A stretch of 64,000 nucleotides of DNA from Seriola aureovittata (Eukaryota > Chordata > Actinopteri > Carangiformes > Carangidae): NCBI RefSeq assembly GCF_021018895.1, contig NC_079367.1:835902-899901 (forward strand), in the 5' to 3' direction. The notes beneath the pieces are model-generated. The model was not told the origin of the DNA and did no database searches. It saw nothing but the letters and a program-made list of their open reading frames with translations. Positions 21,901 through 32,657 of this stretch are shown one piece after another. The first letter of the stretch is position 1. Each line of letters opens with the position of its first letter. The position numbers and the translations under genes are program-made.

Positions 21901-24900
21901 GTCTTAATGGTGTGGCACCTCAGCATATGAGAGATGACCCTTCGGAAGGGAGCGACTCAGAAGGCTGGGGCTGACATATGTTACTCAGCGTGACGAGCCG
22001 AGTCCGTAGACACCAAACTTGTGGACTTTGGACAAACTTTTCCGTTGCGACATTCACACTAGTCTTAATGGTGTGGCACTCAGCATATGAGAGATGACCC
22101 TTCGGAAGGGAGCGACTCAGAAGGCTGGGGCTGACATATGTTACTCAGCGTGACGAGCCGAGTCCGTAGACACCCAATTTGTGGACTTTTGACAAAATTT
22201 TTCGTCGCAGCAAGCGGGCCTCGGACACGTTTAACGAGGCATCCCTTCCGACGGGAGCGACTTCGAAGCCTGGGGCTGACATATGTTACTCAGCGTGACG
22301 AGCCGAGTCCGTAGATACCAAATTTGTGGACTTTCGAGAAAATTTTTCGGAAATTATTAAAACACAGAATTTAACCGTGTCTCCCGGCAGCATATGAGAG
22401 ACCTCCCATGGCGGCCATTCGGAAGGGAGCGACTCAGAAGGCTGGGGCTGACATATGTTACTCAGCGTGACGAGCCGAGTCCGTAGACACCAAACTTGTG
22501 GACTTTGGACAAACTTTTCCGTTGCGACATTCACACTAGTCTTAATGGTGTGGCACCTCAGCATATGAGAGATGACCCTTCGGAAGGGAGCGACTCAGAA
22601 GGCTGGGGCTGACATATGTTACTCAGCGTGACGAGCCGAGTCCGTAGACACCAAACTTGTGGACTTTGGACAAACTTTTCCGTTGCGACATTCACACTAG
22701 TCTTAATGGTGTGGCACCTCAGCATATGAGAGATGACCCTTCGGAAGGGAGCGACTCAGAAGGCTGGGGCTGACATATGTTACTCAGCGTGACGAGCCGA
22801 GTCCGTAGACACCAAACTTGTGGACTTTGGACAAACTTTTCCGTTGCGACATTCACACTAGTCTTAATGGTGTGGCACCTCAGCATATGAGAGATGACCC
22901 TTCGGAAGGGAGCGACACAGAAGGCTGGGGTTGACATATGTTACTCAGCTTGACGAGCCGAGTCCGTAGACACCCAATTTGTGGACTTTTGACAAAATTT
23001 TTCGTCGCAGCAAGCGGGCCTCGGACACGTTTAACGAGGCATCCCTTCCGACGGGAGCGACGTCGAAGCCTGGGGCTGACATATGTTACTCAGCGTGACG
23101 AGCCGAGTCCGTAGATACCAAATTTGTGGAATTTCGAGAAAATTTTTCGGAAATTATTAAAACACAGAATTTAACCGTGTCTCCCGGCAGCATATGAGAG
23201 ACCTCCCATGGCGGCCATTCGGAAGGGAGCGACTCAGAAGGCTGGGGCTGACATATGTTACTCAGCGTGACGAGCCGAGTCCGTAGACACCAAACTTGTG
23301 GACTTTGGACAAACTTTTCCGTCGCGACATTCACACTAGTCTTAATGGTGTGGCACCTCAGCATATGAGAGATGGCCATTCGGAAGGGAGCGACTCAGAA
23401 GGCTGGGGCTGACATATGTTACTCAGCGTGACGAGCCGAGTCCGTAGACACCAAACTTGTGGACTTTGGACAAACTTTTCCGTCGCGACATTCACACTAG
23501 TCTTAATGGTGTGGCACCTCAGCATATGAGAGATGACCTTTCGGAAGGGAGCGACTCAGAAGGCCGGGGCTGACATATGTTACTCAGCATGACGAGCCGA
23601 GTCCGTAGACACCAAACTTGTGGACTTTGGACAAACTTTTCCGTTGCGACATTCACACTAGTCTTAATGGTGTGGCACCTCAGCATATGAGAGATGACCC
23701 TTCGGAAGGGAGCGACTCAGAAGGCTGGGGCTGACATATGTTACTCAGCGTGACGAGCCGAGTCCGTAGACACCAAACTTGTGGACTTTGGAAAAACTTT
23801 TTCCGTTGCGACATTCACACTAGTCTTAATGGTGTGGCACCTCAGCATATGAGAGATGACCTTCGGAAGGGAGCGACTCAGAAGGCTGGGGCTGACATAT
23901 GTTACTCAGCGTGACGAGCCGAGTCCGTAGACACCAAACTTGTGGACTTTGGACAAACTTTTCCGTTGCGACATTCACACTAGTCTTAATGGTGTGGCAC
24001 CTCAGCATATGAGAGATGACCCTTCGGAAGGGAGCGACTCAGAAGGCTGGGGCTGACATATGTTACTCAGCGTGACGAGCCGAGTCCGTAGACACCAAAC
24101 TTGTGGACTTTGGACAAACTTTTCCGTTGCGACATTCACACTAGTCTTAATGGTGTGGCACCTCAGCATATGAGAGATGACCCTTCGGAAGGGAGCGACT
24201 CAGAAGGCTGGGGCTGACATATGTTACTCAGCGTGATGAGCCGAGTCCGTAGACACCAAACTTGTGGACTTTGGACAAACTTTTCCGTTGCGACATTCAC
24301 ACTAGTCTTAATGGTGTGGCACCTCAGCATATGAGAGATGACCCTTCGGAAGGGAGCGACTCAGAAGGCTGGGGCTGACATATGTTACTCAGCTTGACGA
24401 GCCGAGTCCGTAGACACCCAATTTGTGGACTTTTGACAAAATTTTTCGTCGCAGCAAGCGGCCTCGAACACGTTTAACGAGGCATCCCTTCCGACGGGAG
24501 CGACTTCGAAGCCTGGGGCTGACATATGTTACTCAGCGTGACGAGCCGAGTCCGTAGATACCAAATTTGTGGACTTTCGAGAAAATTTTTCGGAAATTAT
24601 TAAAACACAGAATTTAACCGTGTCTCCGGCAGCATATGAGAGACCTCCCATGGCGGCCATTCGGAAGGGAGCGACTCAGAAGGCTGGGGCTGACATATGT
24701 TACTCAGCGTGACGAGCCGAGTCCGTAGACACCAAACTTGTGGACTTTGGACAAACTTTTCCGTTGCGACATTCACACTAGTCTTAATGGTGTGGCACCT
24801 CAGCATATGAGAGATGACCCTTCGGAAGGGAGCGACTCAGAAGGCTGGGGCTGACATATGTTACTCAGCGTGATGAGCCGAGTCCGTAGACACCAAACTT

Positions 24901-25488
24901 GTGGACTTTGGACAAACTTTTCCGTTGCGACATTCACACTAGTCTTAATGGTGTGGCACCTCAGCATATGAGAGATGACCCTTCGGAAGGGAGCGACTCA
25001 GAAGGCTGGGGCTGACATATGTTACTCAGCGTGACGAGCCGAGTCCGTAGACACCAAACTTGTGGACTTTGGACAAACTTTTCCGTTGCGACATTCACAC
25101 TAGTCTTAATGGTGTGGCACCTCAGCATATGAGAGATGACCCTTCGGAAGGGAGCGACACAGAAGGCTGGGGTTGACATATGTTACTCAGCTTGACGAGC
25201 CGAGTCCGTAGACACCCAATTTGTGGACTTTTGACAAAATTTTTCGTCGCAGCAAGCGGGCCTCGGACACGTTTAACGAGGCATCCCTTCCGACGGGAGC
25301 GACTTCGAAGCCTGGGGCTGACATATGTTACTCAGCGTGACGAGCCGAGTCCGTAGATACCAAATTTGTGGACTTTCGAGAAAATTTTTCGGAAATTATT
25401 AAAACACAGAATTTAACCGTGTCTCCCGGCAGCATATGAGAGACCTCCCATGGCGGCCATTCGGAAGGGAGCGACTCAGAAGGCTGGG
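18912..25488 (+). repeat. Satellite block 1, three monomer classes
   Basis: Tandem monomers share the core ctgacatatgttactcagcg / gccgagtccgtag. Spacing of CCGTAG gives three classes: alpha 161 bp (ccaaacttgtgg, ttgcgacattcacac), beta 145 bp (cccaatttgtgg, cgtcgcagcaagcggg) and gamma 172 bp (ccaaatttgtgg, ttattaaaacacag). They follow the order beta-gamma-alpha(n), with long alpha runs here. A larger period of about 2,080 bp is visible, as variants at 20834 recur at 22914. The minus-strand 92-codon ORFs are by-products. The block ends in GGCTGGG, continuing as TTAGGG. Confidence 0.9.
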
Positions 25489-25500
25489 TTAGGGTTAGGA
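25489..25500 (+). repeat. Short telomeric repeat capping satellite block 1
   Basis: Two TTAGGG-type units lie between the satellite (cut at GGCTGGG) and the conserved terminus of family C (ATTTTTTAATTATCTCG). Confidence 0.85.
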
Positions 25501-27490
25501 TTTTTTAATTATCTCGATGATCTCCCCTGCTTCGTCCGACGACTGGGCAGTTGAAAGTGGGAGACCAAAGGCAGTGCACTGGCCGACGCCCGTCGTCACC
25601 GGTTCACAGTTCCTATCAACCCTTGTCCCATAAAGGAATGTTTTTTTCAGAGGTCAAAAGGTCAAGGTCAAGGTTAAGTTTTTCTTCCATCCGTCTTCAG
25701 TCAGATCTGTCACCTGGAGTTAATTTGAGTTGATTTTATTGAATCATTTTCCCATTCAGGGCTTTAAAGTCTTGAGTAAAATGTTTTTTTCTCTTCTCTT
25801 TTTTCTTCTCTTTTTTCTTTGTTTATTTTTTTCTTCTTTCTTCTCTTTTTTTATTCTTTTTTTATTTTTCTTATGGAATTTTAGGTTCAGTATTGTTGTT
25901 TTTTTTTGGATTTCTATGTTTCAGTTTCTCTTTCCAGAGATTGTGTCCTGGTTTTAATTTTGTGTCCATATCAGGCTTTAGTCAGGTTTCTCCTTTGAAG
26001 TTAATTTCTTATTTTTCCATTATTTTTTGGTTGTTCTGTTTTGTTCCATGAGTTTTGTTTTATGGAATAAATATCCCCAATCTGGGTTTTAAATGTTTGA
26101 TTAAAGGTGCTCTTTTTTTTTCTTTTCAGACGTCTGTTTCAGTGTTGTTTATTGTTGTTATTAATAATAATAACAACAATAATAATCCTCTAAATTTTGG
26201 AACACATCATCAGTAGTGGACCCCAGGCTCATCGAATGTTTCGGCCGTTTATCACTAGACATTCTCCCCTGAGGGTGGCCCCCCCGAGGTTGATCATGTC
26301 TCAGGGTGTGTCCCATAGCCAATTGTGTTATAATCCTGTTTTATAATTATTTTTTCCACACTGGAGTTAAGTTTAGCATTTGATTTTGAGTTCAATTTTA
26401 AAGACCAAGTCCTGTTCAGGTTTAAAATCTGGTTTGAGATCTAATTCCAAGTTGTTGTATAATTGGATTAATAATTCTGTAGTTTTTTTTGTAATAATCC
26501 TTTATTTTGAATCTGTTGTTCCTTATTTCAGATAGTTTTCAGATCCTGCTTAGATTTTATTGATTTTATAGTTATTTTTCCAAACTGGAGTTTAGTTCAA
26601 TATTTTGTTTTTAGTGAAATTTTAAAGTCCCAGTCCTGTTCAGGTTTAAAATCTGGTTTAAAATTTATTTCCAAGCTGGAGTATAATTTACAGTAATAAT
26701 TCTTTCGTTTTTTCTGTAATAATCCTTTATTTTTGAGTTCGTCGTTCATTTTTTCAAAGAGTATTTCGATTTTTTCCTAACATGGTCCTTTAAGTTTTTG
26801 GCTTACCTCCCTTCCGGTGTTATTATGCAGTGAAAAAAACGGTGGATAACTTTACTTCGAGGTTGGAAGTCCAGCGTGTCCTCCTTATGTCCAATCAGGG
26901 TCCATCTGGCATCCTCCAGAAGTGTTGTTCTGCATTCCATGCCCCGTCTGGCCTCAGAAATGCACAATAACATTAAAAAGAGAATTGTCCTGTGTTCCAT
27001 ACACCGCAAAACCCCAGGATTCTCTGGTAGAGTTTTATTCAAAATAATATTTTTAAAGTGTTATAATTATTATCATAGCAATATCTGCCATAATTCTAAT
27101 TTAAACATCTTTATTTTGCCATAGAAGGCCTTAAACAGTGTTTAGGATACTCACCAGAGCCAATGTTCAGCCGAGCAGCCTTTAATTTGACTCTCACACA
27201 GACACAGTGTTGTTATCCTACCTACACTTTTAACTCACGGTTTTGTCAGAAAATGTCCCATGATGCCTTGCAGGCCTTAAAAAATCGTTTTTTTGTTAAT
27301 AACTTTTGTTCTGAAAAAGCTAGAGATCTGCAATTAACTTCCGCTCAGGGGTTTATGAGGATCGCGAATCCGGCGGTACCAGGCCCGTGTCTCTACGACG
27401 ATCAGAAGTGGGTTTTTGGACACATTATTGTCATATTTTCTTATTAAAGTTTAAAAAAAGTTTAAAAAAATGCATTTTTCCAAGCGTGCG

Positions 27491-27571
<81 letters not shown>

Positions 27572-27640
27572 AAGAGAGAGAGAGAGAGAGAGCAAAGGGG
27601 GAGTGGTTAGGATTAGGATAAAGAAGAGTACGAGGACGAA
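25501..27640 (-). repeat. Family C copy, degenerate, opposite orientation
   Basis: The 3'-terminal module (25501-25735), the poly-T/A part and R2 (26199-26314) match other C copies. 26340-27480 is much more diverged, and part of it (about 26345-26760) contains an internal repeat of TTTTAAAG-TCCTGTTCAGG type. GA microsatellites at 27498-27598 close it. No coding sequence is seen. Confidence 0.65.
26199..26314 (-). ncRNA. Structured RNA candidate R2
   Basis: Same folding as at 15189-15303, on the minus strand. Confidence 0.45.
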
Positions 27641-27743
27641 GGAGATAGAGCTAAGGAGAGGAGCCTGTACGGGGCTAGAACTCTCCCCCGCCGGATCGGG
27701 CTGTATGCTCTATCTCCCTCTACTCCCTCATTTTCATGAGGGA
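27641..27743 (-). ncRNA. Structured RNA candidate R1 with compensatory changes
   Basis: Read on the minus strand: GAAA-loop hairpin (27724-27743), then stem GGAGATAGAGC (27717-27707) with GCTCTATCTCC (27651-27641), 11 Watson-Crick pairs. Pair 5 is A-U where the left-array copies have G-C. Confidence 0.55.
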
Positions 27744-27845
27744 AGAGAGGTGAGAAGAGAGAGTATATGTGTGTGTGTGTGTGTGTGTGTGAAAGAGTAG
27801 GAGAGGGAGAGAGAGAGAGAGGGAGAGAGGAGAGAGAGGGGGGGA

Positions 27846-27886
<41 letters not shown>

Positions 27887-28090
27887 TAGGTTTAGGGTAA
27901 AGGCTCAGGGTTAGGATTAAAGGTCAAAGGTCAAAGGTTAGGTTTAGGCATAGGGTGAGTGGTTAGGATTAGGATAAGGATGAGTAGAGAGGGAGAGAGG
28001 GAGAGAGAGAGGGGGGGAAGGAGAGAGAGAGAGAGAGAGAGAGGTTAGGTTTAGGGTAAAGGCTCAGGGTTAGGTTTAGGAAATAAAGGA
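27744..28090. repeat. GT/GA microsatellites with degenerate TTAGG repeats
   Basis: A GT run (27765-27791), two GA runs (about 27800-27886 and 27985-28045) and TTAGGTTTAGGG-type degenerate telomeric motifs, with a near-duplicate of about 120 bp (27885-27990 and 28040-28080). No gene is seen. Confidence 0.7.
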
Positions 28091-28117
28091 TTGTGCCACC
28101 GCGAAGCGGTGGCGCAA
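28091..28117 (-). other. 3'-terminal hairpin of PLE B
   Basis: On the minus strand TTGCGCCACCGC-TTC-GCGGTGGCACAA: 12 pairs with one G-U. It lies about 40 nt after the ORF2 stop and is the last structured sequence before telomere-like repeats, a likely recognition site for reverse transcription. Confidence 0.6.
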
Positions 28118-28155
28118 TCTGTGCACACTCCATCCAGTCCCATGCAGTCTCTCTC

Positions 28156-30354
28156 TTATCCCTCATTTAGTCCCTGTGGGAATCTAGTGTCCAATTTACT
28201 AATCCAGGTTCTCTCTGTCCTCTGTCTCTGGGCTGTTGTCCAATTTGGATTACACTGGAGGACAGAGGCCTGTACTGAATGCCAGCCATGCTGTATGAAG
28301 TGTTTAACCAGCTGAGTGTGGATGTCTTTTCTCTTCAAAATATTATATCTATGTTGTGTGAACCTGATTCGGATTGTGTTTCCTGTTTCACCAACATACT
28401 GTAGTCCACATTGTTTACAAATGATGATATATACACAATTTTTGGATGAAATATTTCCCTGATTCTCAATTTTATATACATTTTTATTATTTTTATTAGA
28501 CACCCATACTTGCTGTTTAAAGAATTCAGTATTACCCTTTAATTTGGAATCAATTAGTGGTTTAATTTTGGCTTTCACCAGGTAATCCTTTAAATTTTTG
28601 TTTTTCCTGAATGCAGCAATGATCCTGTGGTTCTGGAGAAGTTCCCTTCCTTTCCTGGAGTCTTCAAAGTTATTCCTGATTTCTCTGACCAGCTTCACCG
28701 TGGATGCCGAGTAAGTGGTGATAAAAGGAATGATAGAGGACACATTATTGGGCTTAATTTGGAGGAACTTTTTGAAGGAGTTTCTTAGGAAGGTCCTGGA
28801 GTACCCCCTGCGGGCCAATGCAGAGAAGAGCACCCCAGTGGCCTTTTTAAAATCCTCATTTTGGGTGCAGATCCTGTGGAACCGTAATAATTGAGATTTG
28901 ATTAGACCTGCAAAAGTGTGTTTGGGGTGAAAGCTGGTCTTATGGAGCAAAGCATGAGTATCCGTCTCTTTGAAAAAAACTTTAATATCTAATCTATTGG
29001 TTTCATTAAATTTGGGTCCTTTGAATGTTGTTGTGTCCAGGAAGTCAATAGAATTGTGATTTAAAGTGGATTTTAATTTAATAGACGGATTGAAATTATT
29101 AAGAGTGTTCAGGAAAAGCTTAAAATCATCCTCTGAATGTGTCCAAATACCCCAGATGTCATCTAAATATCTATAATAATGGATGGGTCTTTTCTCACAC
29201 TGTTGTAGGGCTCCTGTTTCCCAATCTGCCATAAAAATGTTGGCATATGCGGGCGCAAATTTCTTGCCCATTGCTGTGCCCTTAATTTGTAAAAAATACT
29301 CACCATTGAATTCAAAATCATTTTTTGTTAAATTAATCTCTAATAATTGTAGTAATTCTTTATCCGGTCTTTTTTTATCATAATTTTTAGCAAAAATGTT
29401 CTTCACTGATTGAATGCCCTCTCTTATATCTATATTTGTATACAGACTATCAATGTCGATAGTAAAAAGGATCGAATCTGCCGGAATCTGTAAGTTTTTA
29501 ATTTTGTCTATGAAATCATATGTGTCTCTAATATAACTGGTGTGTTTAGTGGACAGGGGATTCAGATAAAAGTCCAGGAACTCTGCCGTCCTGTAGGTCT
29601 CACTGCTACAATCAGACACTATCGGTCTACCAGGGGGGATTTCAAACGGCTTGCTCCACTTAGCAGGGTCCTTATGTATTTTAGGCAACATGTAAAAACG
29701 TCTAGGTCTGGGTTCTGAATCACCAATTAAATAATTTCTCTGTTTCGAATTAATAAATTTTTTCTCATGTAGTTTCTTAATAATTTGGTGTGTAATAGGG
29801 ATGGTGTCCAGATAAATTGGATTTTCTAATTTAGAGTAATACTTTGTATCATTTAATTGTCTGTATCCTTCCCATAAATATTGCTCCCGTTCCATAACTA
29901 CCACAACACTGCCCTTATCGGCTGGTTTAATAATGATATTTTTATTGTTAATTAGCTCTTTAAGTGCTGAGCTTTCTTTTTGTGTCAGATTAGGTTTCAC
30001 ATGCCGGATTTTAAAATGTTTGTCATGATAATTTATATCTCTTTTAATTAGGTCTACAATTTGGGGGGGTAGTTGTGCATCGGGAGGGGCCCAATGAGAT
30101 GTGGGAGTGAAAGGTTGTGGTGTTAAATCACCTCTATCACCATAGAAAGCTGCCAACTTTAATCTTCTATGGTAATTTTGTAGGTCGAATCTAGACTGTT
30201 GCCTAATATTTTCTCTGTTAAAACCCAATATGGGGATGAAAGTAAGGCCTCTATCAAGTAGAGCAAGCTGAGGGGTGGACAGTTGAACTTTATTAGACAA
30301 AATTTTCACATTTCTGTACCCCTCCTGAGGTGGCAGGCTTGTGGGGATCCTCAG
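28156..30354 (-). CDS. PLE B ORF2: reverse transcriptase plus GIY-YIG endonuclease (intact)
   Basis: An uninterrupted frame of 732 codons from the frameshift site, or 717 residues from a GTG at 30309. No ATG precedes the conserved N-terminal block (LLDRGLTFIP, residues 18-27 of the 717), so entry by frameshifting from ORF1 is likely. In the 717-residue numbering: IIIKPADKG 125-133; PPGRPIVSD 225-233; motif A FTIDIDSLYTNI 282-293; motif B GTAMGKKFAPAYAN 344-357; motif C YLDDIWGIW 381-389 with catalytic Asp-Asp; thumb to about 590. The GIY-YIG domain follows: VYIII 626-630, a CxxC pair at 631-634, YVGET 638-642, Arg and His of the second block (His653), catalytic Glu699 in RTERTW and Asn715 near the end. 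Length and domain order fit endonuclease-positive PLEs. RNA-templated DNA synthesis and target nicking are inferred from the family. Confidence 0.93.
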   Translation of the reverse strand: MRIPTSLPPQEGYRNVKILSNKVQLSTPQLALLDRGLTFIPILGFNRENIRQQSRFDLQNYHRRLKLAAFYGDRGDLTPQPFTPTSHWAPPDAQLPPQIVDLIKRDINYHDKHFKIRHVKPNLTQKESSALKELINNKNIIIKPADKGSVVVVMEREQYLWEGYRQLNDTKYYSKLENPIYLDTIPITHQIIKKLHEKKFINSKQRNYLIGDSEPRPRRFYMLPKIHKDPAKWSKPFEIPPGRPIVSDCSSETYRTAEFLDFYLNPLSTKHTSYIRDTYDFIDKIKNLQIPADSILFTIDIDSLYTNIDIREGIQSVKNIFAKNYDKKRPDKELLQLLEINLTKNDFEFNGEYFLQIKGTAMGKKFAPAYANIFMADWETGALQQCEKRPIHYYRYLDDIWGIWTHSEDDFKLFLNTLNNFNPSIKLKSTLNHNSIDFLDTTTFKGPKFNETNRLDIKVFFKETDTHALLHKTSFHPKHTFAGLIKSQLLRFHRICTQNEDFKKATGVLFSALARRGYSRTFLRNSFKKFLQIKPNNVSSIIPFITTYSASTVKLVREIRNNFEDSRKGRELLQNHRIIAAFRKNKNLKDYLVKAKIKPLIDSKLKGNTEFFKQQVWVSNKNNKNVYKIENQGNISSKNCVYIIICKQCGLQYVGETGNTIRIRFTQHRYNILKRKDIHTQLVKHFIQHGWHSVQASVLQCNPNWTTAQRQRTERTWISKLDTRFPQGLNEG

Positions 30355-30360
30355 TTTAAA
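30354..30360 (-). promoter_or_regulatory. Predicted -1 ribosomal frameshift site TTTAAAC (ORF1/ORF2 of PLE B)
   Basis: ORF1 codons read CAT TTA AAC TGA, so T TTA AAC (the coronavirus-type slippery heptamer) lies in register directly before the ORF1 stop (30351-30353). A slip of -1 continues as CTG AGG ATC CCC into ORF2. A hairpin can form 7 nt downstream on the minus strand: CCCC (30346-30343) with GGGG (30322-30319) and CCTG (30337-30334) with CAGG (30327-30324), an 8-bp interrupted stem. A competing TGAGG/CCTCA pairing also exists. Confidence 0.7.
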
Positions 30361-32180
30361 TGCTTACCCCAGTGATCCAGCATGGAACCTGCTGTCTGCC
30401 TCGTCCAGTGCACTCCATCTCTCTCTGTGTCGAACGCTGTGTCTGGGAGTTTGGGGATGAACTCACAGTTTTCTACAATATATTTATTTATTGCATTTAG
30501 ATTAAAGCGTTCCTGCTGAGGGAGAGATGGAGAGTAATTAATGGCTGGCACCATCACACGTGCCAGTGGGAAGCGCCGCCTCGTTGCTCTCAAAGCCGCC
30601 TGCAGCTGCTTCGTCGCCGTGAGCTGGGCCTTCTGAGTCCTGTGGTTCAGACCAAAGGCCAGGATGATTTTCTCCGGCAGCGTGGAACAGGTTGCCTTGG
30701 CGATGATGGCTGCGGCATGATGGAAGTTAGCTCCCGGATAGCTGTCCACCTGTAGGTCCTGGTCCCGGAAGGGTGGACATCTGGCGAGGTTGGAGTCTCC
30801 CACGATCAGGTATTTTTTCCTGACATTCAGCGCCCAGTCCTTCATTTTCCTGACTGTGTTGATGTGGCGGGTGGGTCTCCCGGACAGGTGTGGTGGATGA
30901 GGGTGGTGAGCTCAGATCAGTCGGCGTGCCCTGCCTGTCGGCCGTTGGTTGTGGTGTCACCACAGGAGGGCTGAGCGGTCTGGAAGGTGTGGCTTGGGGG
31001 CTGGCCATGTTGTCCGGTGAGATGGTTCCCTTCTCTTCCTCCTCAGCATCACTCTCACAGTCAGGCTGGACAGCAAGAGGAGCTAGGCAGACCACAGGGG
31101 TAAGTGGGACAGGTGGCGGTGGGTGTGGGTTGACCCTGGCGCTGGTCCTGACCTCTCTCTGTTGTTTAGGGCTCCATGGTGTTATCTGCTCTGTCTCCTT
31201 TGCAGGTGGAGGGGAGATGGAGGATGCCACCACCGGTTGAGGATGAGTTGGAGGAGACGAAGGAGGGGGGAGCAGAAGAGGAGGAGAAATGATGGGGGAG
31301 GCGGGCGCAAGAGGCGCCGTGTGAGGAGAGGGCCAGGAACCGGAGGGGGGAGAAAAGGAGGGAGAAGAGAGAGGAGAGAGGAGAGAGGGCTGATTTCCTC
31401 CTGTGATGACTGGCTGCATCGTTCCTCGTCTCTCTGCTGTGGCGTCTCCTGGACTGAAGATGAGGCTGCGGTGAGTGTCGCTGTTGACGGTCCAGGAGTC
31501 ACACTTAAAGCTCTCGTCAAAGGGAGGGGGGCTGTTGGTGGTGCGGGGGAGGGGGGCGGGGGAACCCTCGGCTTGCTGGTGGTGGGAGGGGGTGCCACCG
31601 GGGTTCCCTGAGACTCTGGAGGCGGGCTCTCGTGCTCCCGTGCATCCCCCGCGGTGCGCTCCGTCGCTTGCCAGCCTGTTAAGTGGGCCAGGATCACGGC
31701 CTCAGCTTGCTGCAGCGTCTCTGCCATCAGTCTCTGTCCCAGATTCCTCCTCGCCCAAGAGGAGGCAATCTGGAACGGACCTCTCCAGTCCTGATTGGCA
31801 AAGCTAGCCAGTTCATTAATTTCCGTTTCCAGCATTATCATATAGTGTTCTCTGAGAGCTAGGAGGGTGGTGTACTCCCAGTTTTTGGCGTTCCCCACCA
31901 GCAGCAGGCTGGTGGCGTCCGTCGGGGAGGCAGGTTTAATGAACTCGCTCAGAGTTGCAGTCATACGGCCGATGGTCGGGGGTGGTTTCTCCCCCGACAC
32001 ATTTTTTAGATGGTGGGCCGCTTTAATAATGTTATGAATGATCCGGACTTTTGAATTAAAGTCCGGATCATTTGAATGTACCTTGTGGATGGGCTGGGGG
32101 GGTCCGTAATGCCCCTGTGGTTGTGGCTGTGGGCGGCGGTGGCCGTCCATGGTCCGCTGTCCCGGCCCATATCCCACCTG

Positions 32181-32400
32181 GTTGTCCCGCCGTCGCTCGC
32201 TGTTATCATACCGCTGTTCGCGAGCGTAGTGGGTCTGGCGGTCCTGCCGTCTTCCGCCGTTGTTGATCCGCTGATCGTGAGCGTAGTGGATCTGGCGGTC
32301 CTGTCGCCGCCCGCCGTAATCGTTCCGCTGCTCGTGAGCGTAGTGGATGTGGCGGTCCTGTCGCCGCCCGCCGTTGTCGGTCCGCTGCTCATTAGCCCGA
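32181..32400 (-). repeat. 57-bp coding minisatellite in PLE B ORF1
   Basis: Four tandem 57-bp units (19 codons) of the type RRQDRQIHYAHEQR-NDYGG. They are frame-preserving and strongly basic/amide-rich, as in RNA-binding RGG/RQ tails; RNA binding is inferred. Confidence 0.7.
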
Positions 32401-32450
32401 TGAGTGCGGCGATCCTGCCCTGGTGTTCTGGCCGCGGTGGATCGCTGGAG

Positions 32451-32465
32451 GTTAGGGTTAGGTTT
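32451..32465 (+). repeat. Telomeric cap at the 5' truncation of PLE B
   Basis: GGTTAGGGTTAGG follows the cut ORF1 codons; a short segment (32466-32563) of unassigned origin comes next. Confidence 0.75.
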
Positions 32466-32563
32466 AGAAAAGAAGAGTTTTTAATAAAACTGACCTCTCG
32501 GCCAGACAATGGGCACGGGCACGCAGCCTTTTATTTGTTTAAACCCTCTTTTTCCTCCTTCTC

Positions 32564-32657
32564 CTAGTTACACTCTCTCCAGTGTATGTTCCTCGGCCCA
32601 GTTTACCATCGATGGTATACTGGGCCGAGGAACATACACTGGAGAGAGTGTAACTAG
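32564..32657. repeat. 94-bp near-perfect palindrome
   Basis: Two 47-bp arms beginning CTAGTTACACTCTCTCC and centred on ATCGAT, with a single mismatched pair (GTTT against GTAT). It has no spacer and is flanked on the right by TTAGGGTTAGGG-like sequence. Confidence 0.9.

Larger units (their letters stand above)
28091..32457 (-). mobile_element. Penelope-like element B, 5'-truncated, telomere-capped
   Basis: A second, divergent two-ORF PLE on the minus strand: ORF1 with SGNH domain, -1 overlap, ORF2 with RT and GIY-YIG, and a very short 3' UTR ending in a strong hairpin. Its 3' end touches TTAGG-type repeats at 28080. Its 5' end is cut inside ORF1 at 32457 and capped by TTAGGGTTAGG. ORF2 is intact, the best evidence in this window for recent activity. 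Confidence 0.9.
30351..32457 (-). pseudogene. PLE B ORF1: RQ-rich repeats, helical domain, Pro-rich linker, SGNH domain (5' partial, two frameshifts)
   Basis: The frame is open from the telomere junction (32457). It first encodes about four 19-residue repeats rich in Arg, Gln, Asp and His (32400-32180), then a predicted helical domain of about 150 residues (about 32090-31650, with FIKPASPTDATSLLL and LGQRLMAETLQQAE), then a Pro-rich linker. The linker is open in another frame from about 31419 to 30870. The SGNH domain (30845-30351) returns to the original frame, so two compensating indels are likely, probably in the G/C homopolymers of 31260-31560. SGNH blocks: GDSN (Ser18 counted from ATG 30845), YPGAN (Gly38), GLN (Asn67), DGVHW (Asp143, His146). 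The helical domain has no family I recognise. Confidence 0.7.

Noticed and set aside
18912..25488. CRISPR-like array
   Set aside because: Units are long contiguous monomers without unique spacers, in a eukaryotic setting.
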